Assembly (NCBI GenBank): GCA_900538545.1 | Contig: UPYK01000006.1 | Span: 30,102-94,101 of the forward strand | Source of the DNA: an uncultured Eggerthella sp. | GTDB lineage: Bacteria; Actinomycetota; Coriobacteriia; Coriobacteriales; Eggerthellaceae | Reading direction: 5' to 3' | Length of the DNA: 64,000 bases | Shown here: one piece after another, positions 28,418 through 36,189 of the stretch | How the letters are laid out: each line of letters begins with the position of its first letter | Numbering within the stretch: position 1 is the first letter of the stretch | Translations under genes and position numbers: made by a program | Notes under the pieces: model-generated | What the model was told of the DNA's origin: nothing | The model's database searches: none | Seen by the model: only the letters and a program-made list of their open reading frames with translations

Positions 28418-29094
28418 TTCTTCTGCTCGTTCTTGACTGGGTATGCTTCCAACGTTGCGAGCGATAGCTCGTTGAATCCTCGCACGACAATATCGGCTTC
28501 TTGCTGCCATTCTTCAAAGGTGTAGCCTTCGTGCGGATCGAAGATCCCGACGGTGGGATACCTTGCGTTATGAAGTACCTGAAGCGCGTAAAACGAATCG
28601 TCAAAGCCCCAAGTAGCTTCTTTTGGTGTTGCCATGATCCGGCGTGCTTCTTCGAAAATGCCTGGCTGGCGTTTTGTGGTGCCCAAGTCCTCGACCGAAA
28701 GCACCGCCTCGAAATACGGGAGTAAACCGAGTGCTTTAAGGGCTGTTTGCAGATACAGCTGAGGACTTGACGATGCAACGGTCAACTTAACGTCTGCGCG
28801 TTTGCAGCTCTCAAGAAAGGCTTCGACCCCCGGAAGAGCTTTCGAATGCGAAAGAGCATCGACCATGTACTCGTCCATGAGGTTTCGCACCACACGGGCA
28901 TCCTTCCCTAGGCCGAAACGCCCATGGAACCACTGCGCGATCTCATCGAGCGACATCGGAATAAGCTGCTTGCGATCTTCAAGTGTGACGGTTGCCTGCG
29001 CTTCACGTGCAAGCACGCCCTCGAGATCGTGCCACGCATCGATCGAATCGACGAGCGTTCCGTCAAAATCAAGGATTGCGCCTTCAAATGCCAT
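28414..29094 (-). CDS. HAD-superfamily hydrolase (phosphoglycolate phosphatase-like)
   Basis: 226 residues. Motif I is ILDFDGTLVDS (nucleophile Asp and general acid Asp), the cap is helical, motif II is TVASSSPQLYLQ, a Lys lies in TTKRQPGIFEEA, and motif IV is WGFDDSFYALQVLHNA. This subfamily removes phosphate from small metabolites, for example phosphoglycolate or sugar phosphates; the substrate cannot be told. Its start overlaps the aminotransferase stop as TAATG, so the two are translationally coupled. Confidence 0.9.
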   Translation of the reverse strand: MAFEGAILDFDGTLVDSIDAWHDLEGVLAREAQATVTLEDRKQLIPMSLDEIAQWFHGRFGLGKDARVVRNLMDEYMVDALSHSKALPGVEAFLESCKRADVKLTVASSSPQLYLQTALKALGLLPYFEAVLSVEDLGTTKRQPGIFEEARRIMATPKEATWGFDDSFYALQVLHNARYPTVGIFDPHEGYTFEEWQQEADIVVRGFNELSLATLEAYPVKNEQKN

Positions 29095-30272
29095 TATTCG
29101 TAATCAGCTTTCAATGCAGCGAATGCCGGGATCGAATGCTCGATCGTGCTCTTGTCGATGCAATAGCCTGCTCGTACCCAGCCGCCTACGCCGAAGCTGT
29201 CCGAAGGAACAAGTAGCAATTCGTATTCCTTTGCCTTGTTCGAGAACGCCTGCGCATCAGGTTCGAGCGCCTTGATCCACAAATAGAACGCACCATCGGG
29301 CTCGATGTATTCGTAGCCGAGCTCGTCGAGCGCATGAGTGAGAATCTCGCGGTTCACCGCATAGGCTTCCACATTCGTGGGCTCATCTACGCAGCGTTCG
29401 ATAACGCGCTGGAAGAAGACCGGCGCGCAAATGTAGCCAAGGGAACGACCGGCGCCACATACCGCCAAATAGACTTCGCGGGAATCATGGACCTCATTTG
29501 GAACGAGCACATAGCCGATGCGATCGCCCGGCAGTGAAAGCGACTTCGACCAGGAATAACATACCAGCGTGTTGGGATAGATCGCGGGAACCCACGGCAC
29601 TTCAACGCCATAAGTAAGCTCACGATAAGGCTCATCGGAGATAAGGTAGATGTCGTGATCGAACTTCTGCTCGGCTTGGACGAGCACGTCTGCGAGACCT
29701 TCGAGCGTTTCGCGCGTATAGACGGTGCCGACCGGATTGTTCGGCGTGTTGATGACTACCGCCTTCGTCTTCTCCGTGATCGCCTGCTCGAGCGCATCGA
29801 GATCGATCTGGAAGTTGTCTTCGCGCGCCGGGACCTCAACGCATACGCCACCCGCAAATTCGATCCAAATGCGGTATTCGGGGAAGTAGGGCGCGATGAC
29901 GATGATCTCGTCGCCCGGCTCGATGAGCGCCGTGAAGCAAGCCGAGAGGCACGCTGCTGCGCCCATGGTGAGGTAGAGGTTATCGGCTGTGTAGTGGGTG
30001 CCGAAACGCTTGTTCAGGTTCTCAGCGATCGCCGTGCGCGTCGATTCGAGGCCTTGCGCCGCGGAATAAGCGTGCAGTTGCGCAGGCACCATATCTGCCA
30101 ATTCGCGAATGGTCTCTGCGACCGAATCGGGAGCTGGAACTGAAGGGTTGCCGATGCTGAAGTCGAACACCTTATCTTCGCCGATCTGGGCTTTTCGTTC
30201 CATGCCGTAGGCAAACAGCTCACGAATTGCCGACGGAGCATTGCCGCGCTCGTACATCGTTTCGTTATACAT
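29094..30272 (-). CDS. Class I/II pyridoxal-phosphate aminotransferase
   Basis: 392 residues. It has the fold type I features: FSIGNPSVPAPDSV near the N-terminus, NTPNNPVGTVYTRETL, the cofactor-contacting Asp and Tyr in ISDEPYRELTYG, and the Schiff-base Lys in YSWSKSLSLPGDRIGYVLVP. It resembles aspartate/aromatic aminotransferases that start MYNETMYERG. It could supply 2-oxoacids such as phenylpyruvate for the reductive amino-acid pathway at 46026-50676, but that link is only an inference. AAGGGG precedes the ATG at 30272. Confidence 0.92.
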   Translation of the reverse strand: MYNETMYERGNAPSAIRELFAYGMERKAQIGEDKVFDFSIGNPSVPAPDSVAETIRELADMVPAQLHAYSAAQGLESTRTAIAENLNKRFGTHYTADNLYLTMGAAACLSACFTALIEPGDEIIVIAPYFPEYRIWIEFAGGVCVEVPAREDNFQIDLDALEQAITEKTKAVVINTPNNPVGTVYTRETLEGLADVLVQAEQKFDHDIYLISDEPYRELTYGVEVPWVPAIYPNTLVCYSWSKSLSLPGDRIGYVLVPNEVHDSREVYLAVCGAGRSLGYICAPVFFQRVIERCVDEPTNVEAYAVNREILTHALDELGYEYIEPDGAFYLWIKALEPDAQAFSNKAKEYELLLVPSDSFGVGGWVRAGYCIDKSTIEHSIPAFAALKADYE

Positions 30273-30542
30273 CGTTATCCCCTTGCGTTCGAATCGCGAT
30301 TATCATTCACTGGCTATTATGGCAGAAAGCGCTTTGCCCGGCGCAACAAGGCGCGCAGATTGTCCGTGGATGAACAGAATAGAGCCACCCTTAGTCTTGC
30401 TTGTTCGCAGGACCATCCCGCTCTGTTCTGCACGAGCTCTTTACGTATGAGCGCGCAGCCCACTATTCACCCTTCTATAACGCCATTTTGCTGAGCGGCG
30501 CTTTATGCAAGAGAGCGAATCCGCTATAATGAATCTTCGCTT

Positions 30543-30626
30543 GCCCGAGTGGCGGAATGGCAGACGCGGCGGTCTCAAAAACCGTTGTCGAAAGACGTGC
30601 GAGTTCAAATCTCGCCTCGGGCACCA
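30543..30626 (+). tRNA. tRNA-Leu (anticodon CAA)
   Basis: 84 bases including an encoded CCA end. The acceptor arms GCCCGAG and CTCGGGC pair. The D arm is GCGGAATGGCAGACGC, the anticodon loop CTCAAAA (CAA, reads UUG), there is a long class II variable arm, and the T arm is GCGAGTTCAAATCTCGC. It is a single gene followed by its own terminator. Confidence 0.97.
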
Positions 30627-30636
30627 GCTAAGTATC

Positions 30637-30661
30637 AAGCTCCCTTCTGGGGAGCTTTTTT
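30637..30661 (+). terminator. Terminator of tRNA-Leu
   Basis: AAGCTCCC, loop, GGGAGCTT followed by TTTT, starting 11 bases after the tRNA. The stem is nearly the same as that of the terminator after metY at 63881. Confidence 0.9.
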
Positions 30662-30783
30662 GTTGCAAGGACCTTCTTATTAACAAGTTTTCCCTGATGA
30701 GCGAAAGAACATCAATGGGACGCTGAAAAATACAGCGGGCTTGCAATACAGCGAGCTTTCAAGAACGCCCCAATGCGCTTCAT

Positions 30784-31272
30784 TCACACGAACAGGCCCG
30801 TCATGATGCCCAAGCAGAGCGCAGGACCGAAGGGAAAGGTGCGATCCTTTGCGAAGATGCGAAAGCATACGCCCAACACCACCCCTGCCAACGAAGCGAT
30901 GAAGAGCGCCGTGAAAGCTTGCTGGAGATCGAGGAATAAACAGCCTACCGCCAGCAGCTTCACATCTCCCCACCCTAAGCTTTCTTGTTGGGTGCGCTGC
31001 TCCAAAATCCGCTTCAGCACAACCAGCGCGAACGTTACCCCTATCGAAACGACACCTGAAGTGGCAAGTGACGCAAACGCCGCGGAGGCACTTCCCCACA
31101 AGGCATCGAGGACACCGACAACAAGACGCAAGGCCAAAAGGGCAAGCACATATTCATTCGGGATGCGGCGCGTTCGAAAATCAATGACCGATACCGCAAT
31201 GAGCACTGCAGCAATGACAAGATAAACCGCCAATCCCATTACGATCTGAAAAAGAGATACTGAAATATCCAT
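30784..31272 (-). CDS. Prepilin peptidase (A24 aspartic protease core)
   Basis: 162 residues with about six membrane helices. The catalytic aspartates lie in SVIDFRTRRIPNEY and in SLGWGDVKLLAVG, the conserved GxGD motif, and the C-terminal FPFGPALCLG is also typical. It lacks the N-terminal cytoplasmic methyltransferase domain of PilD, so it would only cleave leader peptides of pilin-like proteins (as TadV/CpaA/FlaK do). No pilin or tad gene is in this window, so it is an orphan here. Confidence 0.88.
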   Translation of the reverse strand: MDISVSLFQIVMGLAVYLVIAAVLIAVSVIDFRTRRIPNEYVLALLALRLVVGVLDALWGSASAAFASLATSGVVSIGVTFALVVLKRILEQRTQQESLGWGDVKLLAVGCLFLDLQQAFTALFIASLAGVVLGVCFRIFAKDRTFPFGPALCLGIMTGLFV

Positions 31273-31442
31273 GCGCGCATGGTTCCTTCCTGCACCTCTC
31301 TGTATTGTTCACTCGTCGCCCTCGCCCTCCCCTTACCCAGGAGGGATGCTCCGTAGACTGAAGCGGTCAAAAACAAGGCAGGGGCCCTTTTCTCAAGAGT
31401 GACCATTCTCTGCCGGCTGAGCTGGATGGTATGGCCCAGAAC

Positions 31443-31480
31443 AAAAAACGGGAGGAGCTCATAACAAGCACCTCCCGTTT
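31443..31480 (-). terminator. Terminator after the class I aldolase
   Basis: AACGGGAGG, 15-base loop, CCTCCCGTT, then T6 on the minus strand; about 90 bases after the aldolase stop. The rest of 31273-31566 (294 bases) shows no gene. Confidence 0.85.
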
Positions 31481-31566
31481 AGATTGTATCCACCGAACAA
31501 GTCCGGCCCGAGCGCCTGAGAGCAAATGCCCTTGCTCAAGAAACGCTCACTGTATATTTCAGCAGC

Positions 31567-32505
31567 TTAGATGGTGAAATCCTTTTCGCCATTGAAGACT
31601 GCAAGCGCATCTTCGACGCTGTAATCACCGAGCGTGATAGCAGAGATAGCCTTGGTAAGGCGAACTGCTTCTTCAGTCGAACGCATATGGATATTACGAC
31701 CCGTTGCGTTACCGCATGCGCCACCAATGTGGATCTGATCGTAAAGGTCGGACAGGAAGACCGAAGCATCTTCCTTAGAACCGCCTGCGCAAACCAGGCC
31801 CGTGCGGCCTGCAGCGGTCGAAGCGATCTTGAGGCCTTCAGCAGAAGTCTGGCCATCGGTTGCCTTCGGCGGATTGACCTTCACGAAGTCTGCACCCAAG
31901 CAAAGCGCAACACCTGCTGCGCCTGCGATAAGATCGGGATCCTTCTCGTCGGGCACTGCCTTGCCGCGCGGATAGATCCAGAGCACCACGATAAGACCCT
32001 GAGCATGAGCCTCGGCGATGAGCTCGCCTGCTTCAGCCATCATGGTTGATTCGTATTCGGAGCCAAGATAGATGGTGTAGCCGATGCCAACGATGTTGAC
32101 GCCCGCATCTTTCATGGCGAGCACCGCTTCCAGATCGTAGAGCTGCGGAGAATATGGATCGTCCTGAGCGCCCTTCACGAGGTTGGTCTTGGAGTTCATC
32201 TTCACGAGATAGTTGATCTCGGGATAATCGTTCGCATACTGAGCGATAAGACCACGCTGACCAGCCAGGATACCGATGGTGCCCTTGCTGCCGATCTCAA
32301 AAAGATGCTCGGGCTCGAGATCCGACGGATCGATGCCTTCGCCGTAGAAGTCTTTGTTCAAGTGCTCGATCTTCTGATCGCAAGCAAACAACATCAAACG
32401 GCCCGTGCCGCGCGTTGCTTTCATATAGTTCTCAATGTAGTTTTCACGTGCTTCAGGCATTACATCTGCAGGGACCCTTACCTGATCGCGAGTAATGGTG
32501 GGCAT
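31567..32505 (-). CDS. fbaB: Class I fructose-bisphosphate aldolase (FbaB/LsrF-DeoC type)
   Basis: 312 residues starting MPTITRDQVRVPADV. The Schiff-base Lys lies in LGADFVKVNPPK. Other family marks are LFACDQKIEHLN, IGYTIYLGSEYE and CAGGSKEDASVFLSDLYDQI with a phosphate-binding GG. It cleaves fructose-1,6-bisphosphate or a related ketose phosphate without metal. AAGGAGGAGAAT before the ATG at 32505 is one of the strongest ribosome sites in the window, which suggests high expression. It is a single-gene unit with its own terminator. Confidence 0.9.
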   Translation of the reverse strand: MPTITRDQVRVPADVMPEARENYIENYMKATRGTGRLMLFACDQKIEHLNKDFYGEGIDPSDLEPEHLFEIGSKGTIGILAGQRGLIAQYANDYPEINYLVKMNSKTNLVKGAQDDPYSPQLYDLEAVLAMKDAGVNIVGIGYTIYLGSEYESTMMAEAGELIAEAHAQGLIVVLWIYPRGKAVPDEKDPDLIAGAAGVALCLGADFVKVNPPKATDGQTSAEGLKIASTAAGRTGLVCAGGSKEDASVFLSDLYDQIHIGGACGNATGRNIHMRSTEEAVRLTKAISAITLGDYSVEDALAVFNGEKDFTI

Positions 32506-32596
32506 ATTCTCCTCCTTATTTAAGCATTGCACCTGCGTGCAACTTGATCGAATGATCGCAGCCTATTATAACGAAAAGAGCAGGGAACTTGCACTG

Positions 32597-33043
32597 CTAG
32601 AACCAGTTATGCGTACCCTCTACATAAATTTGTTCGAATTCTTGCGGTGACTTGGAAAGATAGATGATCCCTTCGGCACCAGCGACCATCCAAATGGCCA
32701 GAATGCCGATGCCAGATGAGAGCGTTGCGAGGATGATCGTAGCGAGCAACAACAAGAATCCCTGTTCATGGTAGCCAAGGTAGAACTTATGCATGCCGAA
32801 TGCACCCAACGTGAGCGCAAGGATGCCCGCGGTGCGATGATCACTCTGCGAGATCTGGCGCATCGTGAAAAGGACCTTGCTCATGCGCGATGGGTTCGCG
32901 CTCGTAAGAGTAGGGGCTTCTTCTTCCTCTTCAAGGATGGACGCCGTACCGAAGTTCGAACCAAGCGATTCCTCAAATGCGACTTTTGCCTCGTTGAAAT
33001 CCGCTTCAGGGATTTCAGGAGCGATATCGCTATTCGCCTTCAT
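32597..33043 (-). CDS. TM2-domain membrane protein
   Basis: 148 residues. A soluble acidic N-terminus of about 65 residues (with EEEEEAPTL) is followed by the TM2 domain: TAGILALTLGAFGMHKFYLG, a short turn, then GFLLLLATIILATLSSGIGILAIWMVAG and EGIIYL. The G.H.FYLG signature is intact. Function is unknown. Its start codon overlaps the end of the PRC-barrel gene by 14 bases, so the two are probably translationally coupled. Confidence 0.88.
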   Translation of the reverse strand: MKANSDIAPEIPEADFNEAKVAFEESLGSNFGTASILEEEEEAPTLTSANPSRMSKVLFTMRQISQSDHRTAGILALTLGAFGMHKFYLGYHEQGFLLLLATIILATLSSGIGILAIWMVAGAEGIIYLSKSPQEFEQIYVEGTHNWF

Positions 33044-33830
33044 CGCTCTTCCCTTCGAGCGCCTTTTTGTATTCGTCTTTGAAGTTCGAGAACATGCCCC
33101 GCGTTTTAGAGAGTTGGACTCCGAGGTTGTATGCCCCTTTGTTCACCAACTCTTCGGCTTTTTGAGCTGCTTCTTCGGCTTTGGGCTTCACCTTGTCTTT
33201 TGCTTGAGAGACCTTATGCGCTGCAACTGCTGCACCAGCGCCGGCTTTTTCCGCCACGCCGCCTTCCCGTTCAAGCTTGAGCGCTTCAGGAGAGACAACG
33301 ATCGCGCCGCGGAAGGTCTCATCTTCCGAAGCTTTAGAGAGATTATCGCCGATGCCGATCTTGAAGCCTTCGATAAGGCTGGCCGGCAATTCCGATCTAC
33401 CGAGCAGAAACTCAACCGAAGCTCCCTTATCGACCTGGAGCGATACGACATCGCCCGTTTCGGCATCGAAGGAAACGCTGCCCACGTAACCCAGGCGCTC
33501 TTCGTTCTCCGTCATGAGCGGCAGACCTTGCCAGATAACGCAATCGTCCCATGAGATGCCCAGGCGCTTGCAAGCAGCGCGACCGGTCGATTGGCTGTCG
33601 TCGTTGATCATGACCACACCATCGACCACGCTATAGCCATCGAGCGCCACGAAGATATCGCTCCGGTGGAACATGAGCGCAGCATCGGGCCGCTTCACCG
33701 CGAAGCCCACGATCTTGCGCTTGGTGGGATGAAAGATGAAATGGCGAACGCGCCCGAGCCGTTTGCCCGGTTTCTTCGCATGTTCGACACGCACTCCCAT
33801 CAATTGTTGCGTTGTATGAATGTCTCCCAT
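33030..33830 (-). CDS. PRC-barrel domain protein
   Basis: 266 residues. Two PRC-barrel-like halves are visible (GVRVEHAKKPGKRLGRVRHF, near 11; GYVGSVSFDAETGDVVSLQV, near 113). A helical, Lys/Ala/Glu-rich C-terminus of about 70 residues follows (QAKDKVKPKAEEAAQKAEEL). PRC barrels are found in ribosome-maturation (RimM), photosynthetic and stress proteins; this one has no enzymatic motif. GAGGGG precedes the ATG. It lies between the YtxH-like gene (82 bases upstream) and the TM2 gene. Confidence 0.82.
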   Translation of the reverse strand: MGDIHTTQQLMGVRVEHAKKPGKRLGRVRHFIFHPTKRKIVGFAVKRPDAALMFHRSDIFVALDGYSVVDGVVMINDDSQSTGRAACKRLGISWDDCVIWQGLPLMTENEERLGYVGSVSFDAETGDVVSLQVDKGASVEFLLGRSELPASLIEGFKIGIGDNLSKASEDETFRGAIVVSPEALKLEREGGVAEKAGAGAAVAAHKVSQAKDKVKPKAEEAAQKAEELVNKGAYNLGVQLSKTRGMFSNFKDEYKKALEGKSDEGE

Positions 33831-33911
33831 AACCCCTCAATGCGCGATAAGGCACTCCTAAGAGCGCCTTATCGTTAGTGGATCGTTAGCGTTGATCGCG
33901 TGAACGATCCG

Positions 33912-34514
33912 TTATTTCTTGGTGGCCTTCTTTGCTGCATCTGCTGCAGACTTAGCCGTTTTCTTGGCGGTTTCCGCCACATCTTTTGCCGCGCTTGCCG
34001 CGGTCTTTGCGGTGCTCTTCGCAGCATCAGCAGCGCTCTGTGCGATGTCTTTTGCTGCATCCGTCGCGTTTTCAGCTGCTTCTTTGACCGCTGTTTTTGC
34101 ATTCTTAGCAGCATCCATCGCTACCGGCACTGCATCGACTGCCGTGTCGTGAACCGCTTCAGCATTCTTCGCGACCTGTGCAGCAATGCGCTCGCGTGCT
34201 GCATCGATCTTGTCGCGCAGTTCGTCGTTCTTCTCAACGACTGCAGGAGCCGTCTGCTCTACGCGACTAGTTAATCCTTTTTTTACTTCAGCACCTTTGT
34301 CGACCACAGTGTTGATGACCTTGGTCGAAGTAGTTGCAGCAGCATCGACGAGCTGATTGGTGGTTGCGCGCGCTGCCTTCATTGCATCTGGATAATTCTC
34401 ATTGAGCGTGTCGTTGATGAGCGCACGATTCTCTTCACCCGTGCGGGGCGTTGTGAGAAGGGCAATACCTGCACCGACCAAGCCGCCAACGAGAAATGTT
34501 GCGAATCTTCCCAT
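33912..34514 (-). CDS. YtxH-like protein with a histone H1/LEA-like tail
   Basis: 200 residues starting MGRFATFLVGGLVGAGIALL followed by TTPRTGEENRALI, the YtxH signature: one membrane helix then a T-P-x-x-G turn. The remainder is a long amphipathic helix, and the last 75 residues are almost only Ala, Lys, Asp, Thr and Ser in A-K-D-A-A-K style units, ending KKATKK. Such tails occur in LEA, apolipoprotein-like and histone H1-like proteins. Expected to be membrane-anchored with the tail in the cytoplasm or at the envelope. AAAGGGGGAAAC precedes the ATG at 34514. Confidence 0.82.
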   Translation of the reverse strand: MGRFATFLVGGLVGAGIALLTTPRTGEENRALINDTLNENYPDAMKAARATTNQLVDAAATTSTKVINTVVDKGAEVKKGLTSRVEQTAPAVVEKNDELRDKIDAARERIAAQVAKNAEAVHDTAVDAVPVAMDAAKNAKTAVKEAAENATDAAKDIAQSAADAAKSTAKTAASAAKDVAETAKKTAKSAADAAKKATKK

Positions 34515-34884
34515 AGTGTTTCCCCCTTTATACATGAACTTACTTCTTCTTAGAAACACGCTTGCGGGGCGATACCCTGTGGTCTCTTTCCGAAAGCGGG
34601 CTGCGTTCTATTATAGACACTTCGCATCAGGCGAGAATCAAAAAACATGACACACATAGGTTTGTTAACATCGCGTTGATTGCCGTTTTGCGAGCGTAAC
34701 TTAGACCATCCGGGGGCGAACGTATCGAACACCTCAGGCAGGCTGACCCCCGCCGCCTTGCACGCCGCCGAGAAAGGCGAGTGGGGTGTCATGCCTGGTG
34801 AAGCGCCAGCCTCAAGCCCACGTGGTCTCACGGGCAAGCCCACGCGCTCTCGCGAGTAAGCCTACCTATGGCCTTGCACGTAAG
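34515..34884. other. Gene-free or uncertain stretch upstream of the YtxH-like gene
   Basis: 370 bases. It should hold the minus-strand promoter of the YtxH-like gene. A minus-strand reading frame (34550-34843) includes residues that look coding (SLPEVFDTFAPGWSKL) but has no ribosome site or recognised family, so I do not call a gene. Short direct repeats of the type AAGCCCACG occur near 34815-34840. Confidence 0.4.
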
Positions 34885-35301
34885 CTATGCGAGCTCTTGA
34901 TTGATGAAGTGGAGCGCCTGTTTGAAAGCCCCGAGTGCAATAAGGTCGTCGTAGAAAGAAACGCGCACGATAGCCACATCGCTCATGGTCGCGCTCCATT
35001 GGGTCGTGCCCGTGAACACCGGGTCGGTTGCTTCATCTTCTCGCTCAGCATGCGCCCGTGTTTGGATGTCGATCACCAGGTGCTCGAGCAAATGCGGGAG
35101 CGACGTGTTCTCCATGACCGCACTAAAGGTAGGCCCCGCTTCGTTTCGGCAAGTATGAAAGGGAATCGTAGGGAACTGAACGAGCACCTGAGCAATAAGC
35201 TCAGGTGAGGTGGTGCGATAAGCGGGATCGAGAACGCGCACCTCCGCTTCGATTCGATCAGGCAGTACGCTCAGCCGCTCGAGCGCGATCTTCTCTGCCA
35301 C
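34885..35301 (-). CDS. Small protein resembling the N-terminal domain of cyanophycin synthetase
   Basis: 138 residues. The sequence from about 25 on (FPTIPFHTCRNEAGPTFSAV, then MENTSLPHLLEHLVIDIQ, then FTGTTQW and VRVSFYDDLIALGAFKQAL) follows the order of motifs of the N-domain of cyanophycin synthetase as I remember it (FP...H.C, GT...H.xEH..LELQ, F.RT..., VVFEY.DE..G..A). His70, Glu73 and His74 form an HxxEH motif, the arrangement of some zinc peptidases. The ATP-grasp and Mur-ligase parts of cyanophycin synthetase are absent. The start is a GTG with GGCGGAGA upstream, three bases after the stop of the gene before it. The assignment is by eye and needs a profile search. Confidence 0.5.
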   Translation of the reverse strand: MAEKIALERLSVLPDRIEAEVRVLDPAYRTTSPELIAQVLVQFPTIPFHTCRNEAGPTFSAVMENTSLPHLLEHLVIDIQTRAHAEREDEATDPVFTGTTQWSATMSDVAIVRVSFYDDLIALGAFKQALHFINQELA

Positions 35302-35304
35302 GGG

Positions 35305-36168
35305 CTAGTCTCCGCCTTGGGCAGAACTAGCAGCTTGTTCATTGCGCTCGGCTTGCGTTGGGCTCTCCGTGCCATCGATCACGCCGACGCCGTTGGTCTG
35401 CACATCGCTCGTGTCGTTATTGTTAGCGGTTTCTGGTTCTCCTGTTGCTTGGTTCGAAACCTTCAACAGCCGCATCGATTGGTTCCCTTCGCCCTGATTC
35501 GCTTCAGGATCCACATCGGTGATCGTGAGCACATCGCGTTCGGGCGAGAACACGTACGAACCCTCATTAGCATAGTTCACGTAGGTGTACTTGATGGTCT
35601 TCGCGAACGTGTCGAGCTCGTAGCCGAAGCTCACACTATCGGTGAGCTTGATCTCGGAATCGGTGATCACGATCGAAGCGTTCGTTCCCTCGATCTTCCA
35701 CTGGCCTTGGAAGTCTTGCTTGTCGTCGTAGCGGAACAGGTAGTCCCAAACAAGGAAGCCGCCGCCTGCGAGCACCACCACAAGAATGATCGTGATAACG
35801 ATCTTGAACGCACGTGGAACGCGCTTCTTCTTGGCTCTTTTCGCCTTCTTCGCCTTGGAAGTTTTTTGCGCTTGCGGATGCGCGGAAGGCATCTCCCGGC
35901 TTACGGGAATCTGTTCACCCTGCGGTCTCGCAGCTGGAGTGTGTGGTACCTTCGCAGTCGGCGATGCACTTGCTCCTGGATGCACAGCCTGGTTTGCCGT
36001 AGGAGCATGAGGCACGGCTGGTCGTGGCTTCTGCGGAGCATGAGGCGTTTGAGCAGGACGCGGCGTGTTAGGCGCGGGCGCTGAGGCGCGCTTGGGCGCA
36101 GGAGGCGCTGCATGAGCAGCATGCTTTCCGCGAGGCTTATTCGTATTTCGCGCGCGCTTGCCAGGCAT
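35305..36168 (-). CDS. Membrane-anchored protein with Pro/Ala-rich cytoplasmic tail, unknown function
   Basis: 287 residues, not recognised. Residues 1-125 are rich in Pro, Ala, His and Lys, with a KAKKAKRAKKKR cluster just before one membrane helix (about 133-154, FKIVITIILVVVLAGGGFLV). Outside is a beta-rich domain of about 90 residues (QGQWKIEGTNASIVITDSEI onward) that looks like a small lipocalin-like or DUF5067-like barrel, then an Asn/Gln-rich tail. It follows serS by 21 bases and precedes the cyanophycin-synthetase-like gene by three, so the three are probably one operon. Confidence 0.7.
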   Translation of the reverse strand: MPGKRARNTNKPRGKHAAHAAPPAPKRASAPAPNTPRPAQTPHAPQKPRPAVPHAPTANQAVHPGASASPTAKVPHTPAARPQGEQIPVSREMPSAHPQAQKTSKAKKAKRAKKKRVPRAFKIVITIILVVVLAGGGFLVWDYLFRYDDKQDFQGQWKIEGTNASIVITDSEIKLTDSVSFGYELDTFAKTIKYTYVNYANEGSYVFSPERDVLTITDVDPEANQGEGNQSMRLLKVSNQATGEPETANNNDTSDVQTNGVGVIDGTESPTQAERNEQAASSAQGGD

Positions 36169-36189
36169 GGTTCGACTGCTTATAACTGC

